Source: Rhizobium sp. 9140 (GTDB lineage: Bacteria; Pseudomonadota; Alphaproteobacteria; Rhizobiales; Rhizobiaceae). Taken from it: 64,000 nucleotides of DNA. The translations under genes and the position numbers were made by a program. The notes beneath the pieces were generated by a model. The model did not search any database, was not told the DNA's origin, and saw only the letters and a list, made by a program, of their open reading frames with translations. Position 1 is the stretch's first letter. The number at the start of each line of letters is the position of its first letter. This document shows, one piece after another, positions 35,151 to 44,273 of this stretch. The stretch is taken from assembly GCF_900067135.1 (NCBI RefSeq), contig NZ_FJUR01000001.1, positions 3,041,501 through 3,105,500 on the forward strand. Direction: 5' to 3'.

Positions 35151-35813
35151 TCACTGCGTGGACGCCATGACGTCCAGAAGCATGCGCGCCCGGTTGGCAA
35201 GGCCGCGGGGTGCCTGGTTGTCGTCGACGATCTGCTGGAACCACTCTTTCGCCTTGACCTTGTCGCCGGCCTTGTAGGCGGCGAGGCCCAGCGCTTCGCG
35301 GGCGGAGCTGCGCAGGCCGTTGCCGTCCACCGCCAGCTGTTCGGCTTCTGCCGCGACCTGCGCGTAGGTGCCGGTATCAACCAGCAGATAAGCGGCACGG
35401 ATGCGGGCTGCGTCCCGCATCGGCTGCACGATCGCATCGTTCTTCGAAATCTCGGTGAAAGCCGTGACGGCGGCGGCGGTATCGCCCTTCTGGGCCTTCA
35501 GCGTCGCCGCGCGCATCTGCGCCAGAACCGGATAGGCGCCATAACCGTCGGCTTCCAGCTTGTCGAAGGCGGCAAGTGCCTCGTCGGTCTTGTTGTCCTT
35601 GGCCAGCGTCAGGGCTGCCAGAAACTCATCGCCCGATGCCGAGGCCGAGGTCTCGTGCCAGTAATCATAGGCCACCTTGCCGATCGTGCCGATGACGATG
35701 AGAATCGCGAGCATGGCAAGAATGCCGCCGAAGCGGAGCCAGACCGCCTTGACCTGCTCGGAGCGAAGCTCGTCATTGACCTCGCGGATGAAACTGTCGT
35801 TCTGATGCGCCAT
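35151..35813 (-). CDS. YfgM-like tetratricopeptide repeat membrane protein
   Basis: A 220-residue protein with a cytoplasmic N-terminus (FIREVNDELRSEQVK), a single membrane helix (FGGILAMLAILIVIGTIG) and a periplasmic TPR domain (about 60-215). In enterobacteria YfgM binds PpiD and the Sec translocon and helps periplasmic folding. The same placement before der supports the family call, although bamB is absent between them. Function here is inferred. Confidence 0.85.
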   Translation of the reverse strand: MAHQNDSFIREVNDELRSEQVKAVWLRFGGILAMLAILIVIGTIGKVAYDYWHETSASASGDEFLAALTLAKDNKTDEALAAFDKLEADGYGAYPVLAQMRAATLKAQKGDTAAAVTAFTEISKNDAIVQPMRDAARIRAAYLLVDTGTYAQVAAEAEQLAVDGNGLRSSAREALGLAAYKAGDKVKAKEWFQQIVDDNQAPRGLANRARMLLDVMASTQ

Positions 35814-35952
35814 TCGGGTTCCGGCGGACCGGCCTTCTCTGCCATTTCTGTCAAAGCCGCGCTTCTAGCCTATTTCGCGCATATTGTAAGGGGGCAAGGC
35901 GAAATCGCGCCATTGTGAGCACCCCGCTCTCATAAATCCGCTCGAAAGCGTT

Positions 35953-36540
35953 TCACGAGAGCGCGATCGGCGACACTCCGATCATCACCTCGTGAAGCTT
36001 CAGCACGAAAAGGACATAAGCCAGAAGGCCGAGCGCGATCGCCATGACGTCGAAGCGCGGCGAGCGAAAGACCGGCAGCACATCCTCACCCGCCCTTGCG
36101 CGCCGCTTCAGCGACATTCTTGCAATGACGCCCCAGACAAGAAATGCGCCGAACAGGAGTACGGATGCCGTCTCGCCATTGGCCAGCAGATGCGCCAGCG
36201 CCCAGATCTTGATGGCGAGCACCTGCGGGTGCCGTGTCTTCACCGCAATCCGCCCGGCCGGGAGAAACCCGGCGGCGAGACAGATGAAGGCGGGCAACAT
36301 GAGCAGCAGCGCCACATGCTTGAGGAACACCGGCGGCGCATAGAGCAGGCCGGTGACGGCCCGCGCCTGCCCGAAGCCCACCACGACAAGACAGAGACCC
36401 GCGAGGCTGACGAGCCCGTAGAGCACCATGAAGGTGGGCTTGCCCAACCGCACGATCAGCGCTGCGCGCAGGCCGGGCACCACGATCCGCAGCAGATGCA
36501 CGCCCAAGAGAACGACGATACCGAGAACCAGTAGTCCCAT
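35953..36540 (-). CDS. NnrU family membrane protein
   Basis: A 195-residue inner-membrane protein with five or six hydrophobic helices. It has the family motifs HLLRIVVPGLR at the N-terminus, KTRHPQVLAIKIWALAHLLANG (in part RHPQVLAIKIWALAHL) and FRSPRFDVMAIA. NnrU occurs with nitrite/nitric oxide reduction genes in rhizobia and is related to isoprenoid-modifying methyltransferases of the NnrU/15-cis-zeta-carotene isomerase group. No denitrification genes are nearby, so the role is open. Confidence 0.87.
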   Translation of the reverse strand: MGLLVLGIVVLLGVHLLRIVVPGLRAALIVRLGKPTFMVLYGLVSLAGLCLVVVGFGQARAVTGLLYAPPVFLKHVALLLMLPAFICLAAGFLPAGRIAVKTRHPQVLAIKIWALAHLLANGETASVLLFGAFLVWGVIARMSLKRRARAGEDVLPVFRSPRFDVMAIALGLLAYVLFVLKLHEVMIGVSPIALS

Positions 36541-36882
36541 GGCTGCACCCCATCACTGTGTCACGCCGTCGCCCAACAGCTTCAGCCGCCCATAGACGGC
36601 ACCCGAAAGGGTTAACAAAGATTTATGAAGCAAATCCGGGCATCTGCAACGCTTTTCTGATATGCTGCGCTCCGCACGCCTCGAAAGCCACTTTCCGTCG
36701 GTTTTTCCGCATTCTATGGCCTTTGGCTGTCACGGCTTCAAAGGATCGCCGCATTCCTGTCGCATGGGCGAGCGCCGATCGTCTCCCTCCGGTCGCGCCG
36801 TGTTCAACATCTCTCTGCTGCGGGCCGACATCGCGCCCAGATCGCCATGGTCCGCAGCGGGCGCATCACGTCAGGTTTCCGC
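36541..36882. other. Intergenic region upstream of the polysaccharide deacetylase
   Basis: 342 bases between divergent nnrU and the deacetylase gene. TTAA (36612-36615), seven bases, then TTAT is a near match to the cell-cycle regulator CtrA site TTAA-N7-TTAA, with one mismatch. No convincing gene is seen; plus-strand frames here lack family sequence. Confidence 0.4.
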
Positions 36883-37932
36883 ATGCACAGATCCTCTGCC
36901 CCCTTGGCCGCCCTCCTCCTGCCGTCGATGACGCTGGCGCCGTCGGTCGTGCGGGCGGACCCGCCGCAGCCGGCAGCACAGACCGCTCCGCCATCACTGT
37001 CCACGACGACACCATCGAACTTCCAGCAACTCGTCATCATCTCGTTCGACGGTGCCCACGACAATCGGCTCTGGGAGCGGAGCCTCGCCATGGGGCCGAG
37101 GGTCGGCGCGCACTTCACCTATTTCCTCTCCTGCACCTTCCTGATGACCAGGGCCGAGGGTGGGCGCTCCTATCAAGCGAGCGGCCACAAGGTCGGGGCG
37201 TCCAATGTTGGCTATGCCCAGAGCCGCGACGAAATCGCGACGCGCGTGCGTCACATCTGGCAGGCCCATCAGGATGGCCACGACATCGGCAGTCATGGCT
37301 GCGGCCACTTCGATGGCAAGGACTGGAGCGAGAAGGACTGGAGCGCCGAATTCACCGCCTTCGATGCAGCGCTCGACAATGGCTGGAAGGCCGGCGGCAT
37401 TGGCCCCGAAGAACCAGACGGCTGGCGCAGCATGATCGACGGCATCAAGGGGTTTCGCGCGCCGTATCTCTCGACCAGCGCCGGGCTCGTTCCGGCCGAG
37501 CGAAAGGCGGGCCTGTCCTACGACGCCAGCCTTGTCACCAAGGGGCCAGCCTGGCCCACCCTTGAGGATGGCATCCAGCGCTTCGGCCTGCCGCTGATCC
37601 CCGAAGGCCCGACCGGCCGCCGCGTCATCGGCATGGATTACAATCTCTTCGTCCGCCACTCGATGGGGGTCGAAAACCGCAAGGACAGCGCCACCTTCGA
37701 ACAACGCACGCTGAAGGCCTACCGCGATGCCTTCGCCGCCCAGTACGACGGCGCCCGCATCCCGCTCCAGCTCGGCTTCCACTTCGTGGAAATGAACGGC
37801 GGCGCCTACTGGCGCGCGCTGGAGACCTTCCTCACGGAGACCTGCCGGAAACAGGACGTCGCCTGCGTCAGCTATGCGCAGGCCCTCCCGCTGATCGAGG
37901 CACGAAAAAAGGCGGATCCCTCCGCCTTTTGA
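36883..37932 (+). CDS. Exported polysaccharide deacetylase family protein
   Basis: A 349-residue protein with a signal peptide (APLAALLLPSMTLAPSVVRA). NodB-homology motifs are present: ISFDGAHDNRLW (motif 1, with an atypical second Asp), HDIGSHGCGHFDG (metal His residues), FRAPYLST (motif 3) and a late LGFHFVEMNGGAYW. It should remove acetyl groups from a surface or wall polysaccharide in the periplasm. Start ATG 36883 has AGG at 8 bases; a frame from 36847 adds 12 residues before the signal peptide. The final codons double as a terminator stem. Confidence 0.85.
   Translation: MHRSSAPLAALLLPSMTLAPSVVRADPPQPAAQTAPPSLSTTTPSNFQQLVIISFDGAHDNRLWERSLAMGPRVGAHFTYFLSCTFLMTRAEGGRSYQASGHKVGASNVGYAQSRDEIATRVRHIWQAHQDGHDIGSHGCGHFDGKDWSEKDWSAEFTAFDAALDNGWKAGGIGPEEPDGWRSMIDGIKGFRAPYLSTSAGLVPAERKAGLSYDASLVTKGPAWPTLEDGIQRFGLPLIPEGPTGRRVIGMDYNLFVRHSMGVENRKDSATFEQRTLKAYRDAFAAQYDGARIPLQLGFHFVEMNGGAYWRALETFLTETCRKQDVACVSYAQALPLIEARKKADPSAF
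37907..37930. terminator. Bidirectional terminator within the end of the deacetylase gene
   Basis: AAAAGGCGGA (37907-37916) and TCCGCCTTTT (37921-37930) form a perfect 10-bp stem with a 4-base loop. It has A and U tracts on both sides, so it can end transcription of the deacetylase and of the convergent bacA. It overlaps the last eight or so codons and ends at the stop codon. Confidence 0.85.
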
Positions 37933-37952
37933 TCGTCACGGGAAAGAACGGA

Positions 37953-39266
37953 TCAGGGCTGAGCGGGACTTACCTCTTCTTCGTTCTGACCTTTCAGGTA
38001 TCGCTGATCGATATCCGGCAGCGGCAGATCATCGATCGCAGCTTCGAATGCCTTCAGGCGTTTGTGGATGGACAAGAGTTCGATGATCGTCGTCCAGGAA
38101 TTGACGAGGTATTGGAACGAGTTGGAAACTTGACCGAAGGCAGTGGCGATCTGCTGGTAGATACCATAGGTGATCTTGCCCGCGACGATGGTCGGTACCA
38201 GCATGAAGGTCACGAACAGAGCATCGGCCTGAATGTAGAAATAACGAGCGACGTTGAAGTACAGGTAGTGCCAATACATGCGGAAGTAGTTTCGGCGCAC
38301 ATTGGAAAACAACTCGACGACGGTGATCGGCTGTGCGCGATCGGCATGATCCTCACCATAGACGAGCTCCTTGCGGTACGCCGCCTCGACGCGCTGGTTG
38401 CGAAAATGCAGGCCCGGCAGCTTGATGCCGGCAAAGGCCAGTAGCAGCGTGCCGAATGCCGACCAACCAATGGCCAGCCAGAACAGCGAATGCGCAATCG
38501 GCCCGATGACCGGCAGTTCCGTAACGTAGCTCGACAGGGCAAACAGGATGGGAAGAAAGGCGATCAGCGTCATCACCGAATTGATGAGGCTGACGCCCAA
38601 CCCTTCGAGAATGTTGGCGAAGCGCATCGTATCTTCCTGCACACGCTGCGAAGCGCCTTCGATGTGCCTGACACGCTCCCACTGCGACATGTAGTAGTCG
38701 TTCATCGCGGTGCGCCAGCGGAACACATAATGGCTGACGAAGAAGTCCGTGAGGATCGACACGAACATGCTGAGAAAGACGATCTGGCAGAAGATCAGCT
38801 GCAGCGAATAGAAATCCCAGACGGTAACGCCCGGCTTGCCCGTCAGGGCATTCTGCAGGAGATCGCCGAAAGGGCGGCGCCAGTTGTTGATCGCGACATA
38901 CACCTGCACGCCGAAATAGGTGCAGAAGAGGATAAGCGCCGAGCCCCAGATGGACCAATCGATCCAGGGATGATCCCGGGCGATATAGTTCCAGACCCCA
39001 CCGAAGAGCACGGTACAGACGAAGAAATAGGCATAGAAGAAACGATTGTCCGGCGTCAGGAAGAAGCGCAGATCGATCGGCATCTGATCCTCCGGGATCG
39101 GCGCATAGCCGATGGAGGCACCCCAATCCGCAACGAAGCCATACCAGAGGAAAATGCAGACGAGCGTCCACACGATCAGCGACGTGAAAAACAACTTCGG
39201 CTTGGGAAAGAACGAATGAAACAAGGCGGGAACCTTCTGGCTGGCGGGCGAACCGCCCGCGTTCAT
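37953..39266 (-). CDS. bacA: Peptide transporter BacA/SbmA
   Basis: An inner-membrane, proton-driven importer of antimicrobial peptides that also affects very-long-chain lipid A acylation. In S. meliloti it protects bacteroids from plant NCR peptides. Encodes 437 residues with about seven helices. Family segments include HSFFPKPKLFFTSLIVW, WRTAMNDYYMSQWERVRHIEGASQRVQEDTMRF (in part) and NSFQYLVNSWTTIIEL. From memory, relatives start just before SFFPKPK. This matches a TTG at 39224 with AGAAGG 8 bases before it, giving 423 residues. The ATG at 39266 is the conventional call. Confidence 0.93.
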   Translation of the reverse strand: MNAGGSPASQKVPALFHSFFPKPKLFFTSLIVWTLVCIFLWYGFVADWGASIGYAPIPEDQMPIDLRFFLTPDNRFFYAYFFVCTVLFGGVWNYIARDHPWIDWSIWGSALILFCTYFGVQVYVAINNWRRPFGDLLQNALTGKPGVTVWDFYSLQLIFCQIVFLSMFVSILTDFFVSHYVFRWRTAMNDYYMSQWERVRHIEGASQRVQEDTMRFANILEGLGVSLINSVMTLIAFLPILFALSSYVTELPVIGPIAHSLFWLAIGWSAFGTLLLAFAGIKLPGLHFRNQRVEAAYRKELVYGEDHADRAQPITVVELFSNVRRNYFRMYWHYLYFNVARYFYIQADALFVTFMLVPTIVAGKITYGIYQQIATAFGQVSNSFQYLVNSWTTIIELLSIHKRLKAFEAAIDDLPLPDIDQRYLKGQNEEEVSPAQP

Positions 39267-39347
39267 GGCGGCGAACCTAGGCCAATTGGAGAGGCTTCAC
39301 AATCACACCCTTGAAAGGTTACAGCTTTTTAATCCCGGGTGGGCATC

Positions 39348-40547
39348 TCAAAGCCCCGATGCCCTGCGGATACCCCGGCGCTCGGCGAAGATGATGACCG
39401 CGCAGAGAATGAGGACGCCGCTGGCGATGAGCGTCGGCAGCGTGAAGCTGCCGGTGCTTTCGGCGAGCCAGCCGGCGACGAGCGGGCCGACGATCTGGCC
39501 GATGCCGAAGGCGGCGGTCATGACGGCGAGCGCGCGGCGCTGGCTGGCGGGCGCCAGCGCCCGGCCGATCTGGAGGCCGAAGGCCGTGATCATGACGAAG
39601 GTGGCGCCCAAAAGCAGACCGCCGGCCAGCGGTGCCGCCGGAAACGGCAGAACCACGGTAAGGATGAGGCCGAGCGCTTCCACGAGGAGGCCGATGAGAT
39701 AGACGCCGACGATGCCGAAGCGCGGCACCGCCTTCCGCCATGCGGCAACGGAGGCCGCGGCACTCAGACCCGTAACGAGCCAGGAGAGAAACTCGATCGT
39801 GTGATCCACCGCACCCGCGCGCGCCATGGCGACCAGAAAGGTCGCGGTAATCACGTAACCGAAGCCGAACAGGCCGTAGGTCAGCGTCAAGGCCGCAAAC
39901 GGCCGCGTCCAGACGAGCGGCGGCTCGGCCACGCTCGCGCTCGCGGTGCTCGTCGGCCCATCCGGCAGCAGCAGCGCCACGCAGGCGGTGCCGAGCAGAG
40001 CGAGGAAAGCCCCCGCAAACCACGCCTCCCGCCAGTTCGCCAAGGCTTCGCCCTGGCCCGACGGCAGCAGCCAGACCATCAGCGACGAGGCGGCGATGCC
40101 GAGCCCGACGCCCGCGAAATGCAGGGATTGCACATGGCTGCTGCCGGCCGCCGCACCTCGGGTCAGCACGATCTGGGAGATCATGATCATGGTGAAGGCG
40201 CTGGCCATGCCGGCGAGAAACCGGATCAGCGCGAACATCGCCACAGAGGTTGTCAGCCCCATGGCGCAGAGCAGCACGGTGGTCGCAACCAGCATGCCGA
40301 GACCGATCACCCGCTCTCGCCCTTGCGCGAAGGAGAGACCGGCCAGCACGGCGCCGAGCAGATACCCGACGAAGTTGGCCGCCGCTATGATCCCGGCCTG
40401 CCCCGGCGATAGCGGAATGTCCAGCATCATACCCGGCAGGATCGGCGTGTAGGAGAACCGGCCAAAGCCCATGGCAACCGCCATCGCGATCGCGCCGGCC
40501 ATTGCCGTCGCCAAGAGCCGGAAACCCGATGTGCGCGTATGGGGCAT
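39348..40547 (-). CDS. MFS transporter, YbfB/YjiJ family
   Basis: A 399-residue inner-membrane protein with about 12 hydrophobic helices. The N-terminal AVAMGFGRFSYTPILPGM is the hallmark of the YbfB/YjiJ group (PF06779). LAGLSFAQGRERVIGLG is the cytoplasmic loop 2-3 and FGLQIGRALAPASQRRALAV a second-half loop. The substrate is unknown. The ATG at 40547 overlaps the map stop by one base (TGATG), so the gene is translated with map. A much longer frame upstream merely runs antisense-free into map in another frame. Confidence 0.88.
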   Translation of the reverse strand: MPHTRTSGFRLLATAMAGAIAMAVAMGFGRFSYTPILPGMMLDIPLSPGQAGIIAAANFVGYLLGAVLAGLSFAQGRERVIGLGMLVATTVLLCAMGLTTSVAMFALIRFLAGMASAFTMIMISQIVLTRGAAAGSSHVQSLHFAGVGLGIAASSLMVWLLPSGQGEALANWREAWFAGAFLALLGTACVALLLPDGPTSTASASVAEPPLVWTRPFAALTLTYGLFGFGYVITATFLVAMARAGAVDHTIEFLSWLVTGLSAAASVAAWRKAVPRFGIVGVYLIGLLVEALGLILTVVLPFPAAPLAGGLLLGATFVMITAFGLQIGRALAPASQRRALAVMTAAFGIGQIVGPLVAGWLAESTGSFTLPTLIASGVLILCAVIIFAERRGIRRASGL

Positions 40548-41296
40548 CAGCCGGGCAGCGTCACGACGAGAGGACCGTTGCGCGTCACGACGACGGTGTG
40601 CTCGTACTGCACGGTCGGCGCGCGCGGCTCGCTGTAGAGCGTCCAGGCATCGTCGCCGCCTTCGGCATACTGCGCGCCCATCGACAGGAAGGGCTCGATG
40701 GTGAAAACCATTCCGTCCTCCATGCGCCGCTTCTCGTGCTTGTCCGGCCAGGTAGAGATTTCGGTCGGCTCCTCGTGCAATGAGCGCCCGACACCATGGC
40801 TGGCGAGGTTGGAGATCAGCGTGTACCGGTTCTTGCGGGCAAAGGCACCGATGGCATTGCCGATGGCGGCGAGCGGCTTGCCCGCCTTGACCTCGTTCAG
40901 CCCCACCCACATGGCGCGCTTGCCGTCGCGGCAGAGCCGTTCCGTCGCGCGCGAGATCGGCGGCACGGCGAAGGACGCGCCGGTATCGGCGAACAAACCG
41001 CCTTTTTCAGCTGAAACGTCGATATTGACCAGATCGCCGGCCGCGATCACCCTTGGCCCGGGAATGCCATGTGCGACCTCTTCGTTGACGCTGATGCAGG
41101 TCGCGCCGGGAAAGCGATAGGAAAGCTCCGGTGCAGACTGCGCGCCCTCCGCCTCCAGCGCCTTGCGGCCGATGAGGTCGAGTTCTGCCGTGGTCATGCC
41201 CGGTTCAAGAGCTGCGCCCATGATTTGAAGCGTATTGGCGCAGATCCGGCCGATCTCCTTCAGGCGTTCGAGATCGTCGGCATTTTCAAGGGTCAT
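40547..41296 (-). CDS. map: Methionine aminopeptidase, type I
   Basis: Removes the initiator Met from nascent proteins. Encodes 249 residues of the MetAP-I fold. Metal ligands are visible: Asp in NIDVSAEKGGLFADTG, His in SHGVGRSLHE, Glu in FTIEPF and Glu in VQYEHT. The substrate His is in VAHGIPG. The N-terminus is short, without the zinc-finger extension. Rhizobia often carry another map gene, so this may be one of two. It is co-transcribed with the MFS gene. Confidence 0.93.
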   Translation of the reverse strand: MTLENADDLERLKEIGRICANTLQIMGAALEPGMTTAELDLIGRKALEAEGAQSAPELSYRFPGATCISVNEEVAHGIPGPRVIAAGDLVNIDVSAEKGGLFADTGASFAVPPISRATERLCRDGKRAMWVGLNEVKAGKPLAAIGNAIGAFARKNRYTLISNLASHGVGRSLHEEPTEISTWPDKHEKRRMEDGMVFTIEPFLSMGAQYAEGGDDAWTLYSEPRAPTVQYEHTVVVTRNGPLVVTLPG

Positions 41297-41431
41297 GGTC
41301 GTTCATATCCGAAAGCTGGTGCGGTGCAGTGGGGAACGAGGCCCCCGGTGCGCCGGTCGAAAAGCAAACCTATGTACTCCGCTTATTGCCCGCAAGGAAG
41401 CCGGGCGGCTGGCGGGAATCGCCATCGCGTC

Positions 41432-42490
41432 TCAAACGGCGTTCGCCGCCCGCGCTGCGTCCTCGGCGATCCCCGCGCGCACCAGCGGCGCGACCCTCGT
41501 GCCGTAGAGCTCGATGCCGCGCATGATCTGGTCGTGTGGCATCGGGCCGATTGCCATCTGCAACAGGAAACGATCGTTGCGGAAGATCCGGTGATGCCGG
41601 ACGATCTTTTCGGCAACCGTCTCCGGATCGCCCAGAAACAGATTGCCGCGCGGACCGATCGCCTGATCGAAATGCGCCCGGTTTGTCGGCCCCCAGCCGC
41701 GTTCGCGGCCGATCCGGTCCATGACCTCGGCCTGCGGGCCGTAGAACTGGTCGGCTGCAGCTTGAGTCGTATCGGCGATGAAGCCATGCACGTTGATGCT
41801 GGTCTTCAGCCCCGTTGCCGGCTGCCCGGCCCGCCGCGCGGCCTCGCGGTAGAGATCGAACAGCGGCGCATAACGCGCCGGCTCGCCGCCGATGATGGCC
41901 AGCGCCACCGGCAGGCCGAGCGCACCGGCCCGCGCCACCGACTGCGGTGTGCCGCCAACGGCCACCCACAGCGGCAGCGGTGCCTGCAACGGTCGTGGAT
42001 AGACGCCGCGATCGTGAAGGGCTGCCCGCTTCTCGCCCTCCCACGTCACGATCTCGTCGTTGCGCAAGGCCATCAAGAGGTCGAGCTTTTCGGAAAACAG
42101 GTCGTCGTAATCCTCCAGCGGATAGCCGAACAGCGGAAACGATTCGATGAAGGAGCCACGCCCCGCCATGATCTCCGCACGTCCACCGGAGAGAAGATCG
42201 AGCGTCGCGAACTGCTGGAACACGCGCACCGGATCGTCCGACGATAGCACGGTCACGGCACTGCTCAGGCGGATGCGGCTGGTGCGCGCCGCCGCCGCCG
42301 CCAGCACGACGGCCGGGGACGAGACGACATAATCGGCCCGGTGATGCTCCCCGAGCCCGAACACGTCGAGGCCGACCTGGTCGGCGAGCTCGATTTCTTC
42401 CAGCAGGTTCTTCAGCCGGCGCTCGCCCTCGCGGCCCTTGTCGGCGGCTTTGGGGTCGACATCGCCGAAGGTATAAAGACCGAGTTCCAT
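41432..42490 (-). CDS. Luciferase-like (LLM class) flavin-dependent oxidoreductase
   Basis: A 352-residue TIM-barrel monooxygenase of the bacterial luciferase family, using reduced [13 protein letters not shown] at the N-terminus, [21 protein letters not shown] (part), [27 protein letters not shown], and [11 protein letters not shown] are typical. These proteins are often annotated without a substrate, and none can be assigned here. It is a single gene, divergent from xdhA. Confidence 0.88.
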   Translation of the reverse strand: MELGLYTFGDVDPKAADKGREGERRLKNLLEEIELADQVGLDVFGLGEHHRADYVVSSPAVVLAAAAARTSRIRLSSAVTVLSSDDPVRVFQQFATLDLLSGGRAEIMAGRGSFIESFPLFGYPLEDYDDLFSEKLDLLMALRNDEIVTWEGEKRAALHDRGVYPRPLQAPLPLWVAVGGTPQSVARAGALGLPVALAIIGGEPARYAPLFDLYREAARRAGQPATGLKTSINVHGFIADTTQAAADQFYGPQAEVMDRIGRERGWGPTNRAHFDQAIGPRGNLFLGDPETVAEKIVRHHRIFRNDRFLLQMAIGPMPHDQIMRGIELYGTRVAPLVRAGIAEDAARAANAV

Positions 42491-42669
42491 GATGCGCCTG
42501 CCCTGCTGATGATGTTCGTCCTACACATAAACATGGGCATCGCGTTTTCCCACAGCCAAAGACAGAACGCTGCGTCGCCGCGCTGTTTACGGCCAAAGGC
42601 AGCGTAGTCCGCTCGGGATGAGTGAGCCGGCTGCCAAAAGCAATTGTCATGCGGCTGTCTTTGCGCTTA

Positions 42670-42686
42670 GTCTTGCCCGTCAAGAC
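42670..42686. promoter_or_regulatory. Candidate operator before xdhA
   Basis: GTCTTG (42670-42675) and CAAGAC (42681-42686) form an inverted repeat with a 5-base spacer ending 11 bases before the xdhA ATG. It overlaps the ribosome binding region, so it could be a repressor site or a 5' hairpin. Confidence 0.4.
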
Positions 42687-42697
42687 AAGGGGTCCGT

Positions 42698-44194
42698 ATG
42701 ACCAGCACCACCGAAACCGTCCATTCGTCTTCCGGCAGCATCCGGTTCCTGCTCAACGACCGCGAAATCGCCCTCACGACCGTTGCGCCCACCGCGACCC
42801 TGCTCGATTTTCTTCGGCTGGAGCGCCGGCTGACCGGCACTAAGGAAGGCTGCGCCGAAGGTGACTGCGGCGCCTGCACCGTTCTCGTCGGGCGTCTGGT
42901 CGCCGGAAACCTCGTCTATGAAGGCGTCAATGCCTGCATCCGTTTCGTGGGCTCGCTCAGCGCCACCCATGTCGTCACCGTCGAGCATCTGGCGGCACGC
43001 GACGGCACCCTGCATCCGGTGCAGCAGGCCATGGTGGACTACCACGGCTCGCAATGCGGCTTCTGCACGCCGGGCTTCGTCATGTCGCTCTACGGCCTCT
43101 GGCTGTCGAAGGACAATCCCGGCCGCGCCGACATCGAAAAGGCGCTTCAGGGCAATCTCTGTCGATGCACCGGCTACGAGCCGATCGTGCGCGCGGCCGA
43201 AGCCGTCGCCACCGCCCGGCCCGATGCCGTCTTCGATCCGATCCTGAAAATGCGCGATCGCGTTCGTGGGTTTCTGTCGGGTCTGCCCACCGGCGAAACC
43301 ATCGTTCTCGGCCCGCCCGACGCCCGCCTCGTTGTTCCCGGCTCGGCGCAGGCGCTGGCCGGAGCGCTCGCCGAATATCCGGGCGCCACCGTCGTTGCGG
43401 GTTCCACCGATGTCGGCCTCTGGGTGACGAAGCAGATGCGGGCCATCAATCCCGTCATCTTCGTCAACGGCCTTTCGGATCTGCAATCGATCACCGAAAC
43501 GCCCGACGGCATCACCATCGGCGCCGGCGTCACCTATTCGCTCGCCTTTTCCACGCTGGCGCGCCGCCTGCCGCCGCTCGGGAAGCTGCTCGACAGGCTC
43601 GGCGGCGATCAGGTGCGCAACATGGGTACCATCGGCGGCAACATCGCCAACGGCTCGCCCATCGGCGACACGCCGCCGCCTTTGATCGCGCTCGAGGCGA
43701 CCGTCACGCTCCGCTCCATCTCCGGCACGCGCACCCTGCCGCTGGAGAGCTATTTCATCGCCTATGGCCGGCAGGACCGCCACCCGGGGGAGTTCGTCGA
43801 GAGCTTGTTCGTCCCCACCTTGCCCACTGACGAGCACTTCGCCGTCTACAAGATCTCCAAGCGTCGCGACGAGGATATTTCCGCCCTCTGCGCCGCCTTT
43901 CGCCTTGCCGTATCGCCGGAAGGCATCGTCACATCCGCCCGCATCGCCTTCGGCGGCATGGCCGGCACGCCGAAGCGCGCCACGGCCGTCGAGGATGCGC
44001 TGATTGGCAAGCCGTGGACAGAGGAAACCGTGACAGCCGCCCGCCCGGCCTTCGACCTCGATTACCAGCCGTTAAGCGACTGGCGCGCTACGAGCACCTA
44101 TCGCGCGCTGACGGCCAAGAACCTGCTGTTGCGCTTCTATCTGGAAACATCCGGCGCACCGGCGGAGCTGGTGCGGTTCGAGGCCGCGGAATGA
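42698..44194 (+). CDS. xdhA: Xanthine dehydrogenase, small (Fe-S/FAD) subunit
   Basis: Encodes 498 residues. The N-terminal plant-type [2Fe-2S] domain has C52, C57 and C60 in GCAEGDCGACTVL. The second [2Fe-2S] domain has CGFCTPGFVMS and CRCTGYEPI. The FAD domain follows (about 190-490) with VAGSTDVGLWV, GDQVRNMGTIGGNIANGSPIGD (part) and the KISKRRDEDISAL motif. With XdhB it oxidises hypoxanthine and xanthine to urate, passing electrons to NAD. It is the first gene of xdhABC in the purine region. Confidence 0.96.
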   Translation: MTSTTETVHSSSGSIRFLLNDREIALTTVAPTATLLDFLRLERRLTGTKEGCAEGDCGACTVLVGRLVAGNLVYEGVNACIRFVGSLSATHVVTVEHLAARDGTLHPVQQAMVDYHGSQCGFCTPGFVMSLYGLWLSKDNPGRADIEKALQGNLCRCTGYEPIVRAAEAVATARPDAVFDPILKMRDRVRGFLSGLPTGETIVLGPPDARLVVPGSAQALAGALAEYPGATVVAGSTDVGLWVTKQMRAINPVIFVNGLSDLQSITETPDGITIGAGVTYSLAFSTLARRLPPLGKLLDRLGGDQVRNMGTIGGNIANGSPIGDTPPPLIALEATVTLRSISGTRTLPLESYFIAYGRQDRHPGEFVESLFVPTLPTDEHFAVYKISKRRDEDISALCAAFRLAVSPEGIVTSARIAFGGMAGTPKRATAVEDALIGKPWTEETVTAARPAFDLDYQPLSDWRATSTYRALTAKNLLLRFYLETSGAPAELVRFEAAE

Positions 44195-44273
44195 TGTGAG
44201 AAGAAAGGCCCTCTCTGGCCTGTCTTCCATCCCGCCCAATGTATGCAAGACGCCAACGAACGTCAGGAACGCC

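Noticed and set aside
36612..36626. A CtrA-like box TTAA-N7-TTAT
   Set aside because: It has one mismatch in the second half and no supporting second site; the short motif is expected by chance, so it is only mentioned in the intergenic note.
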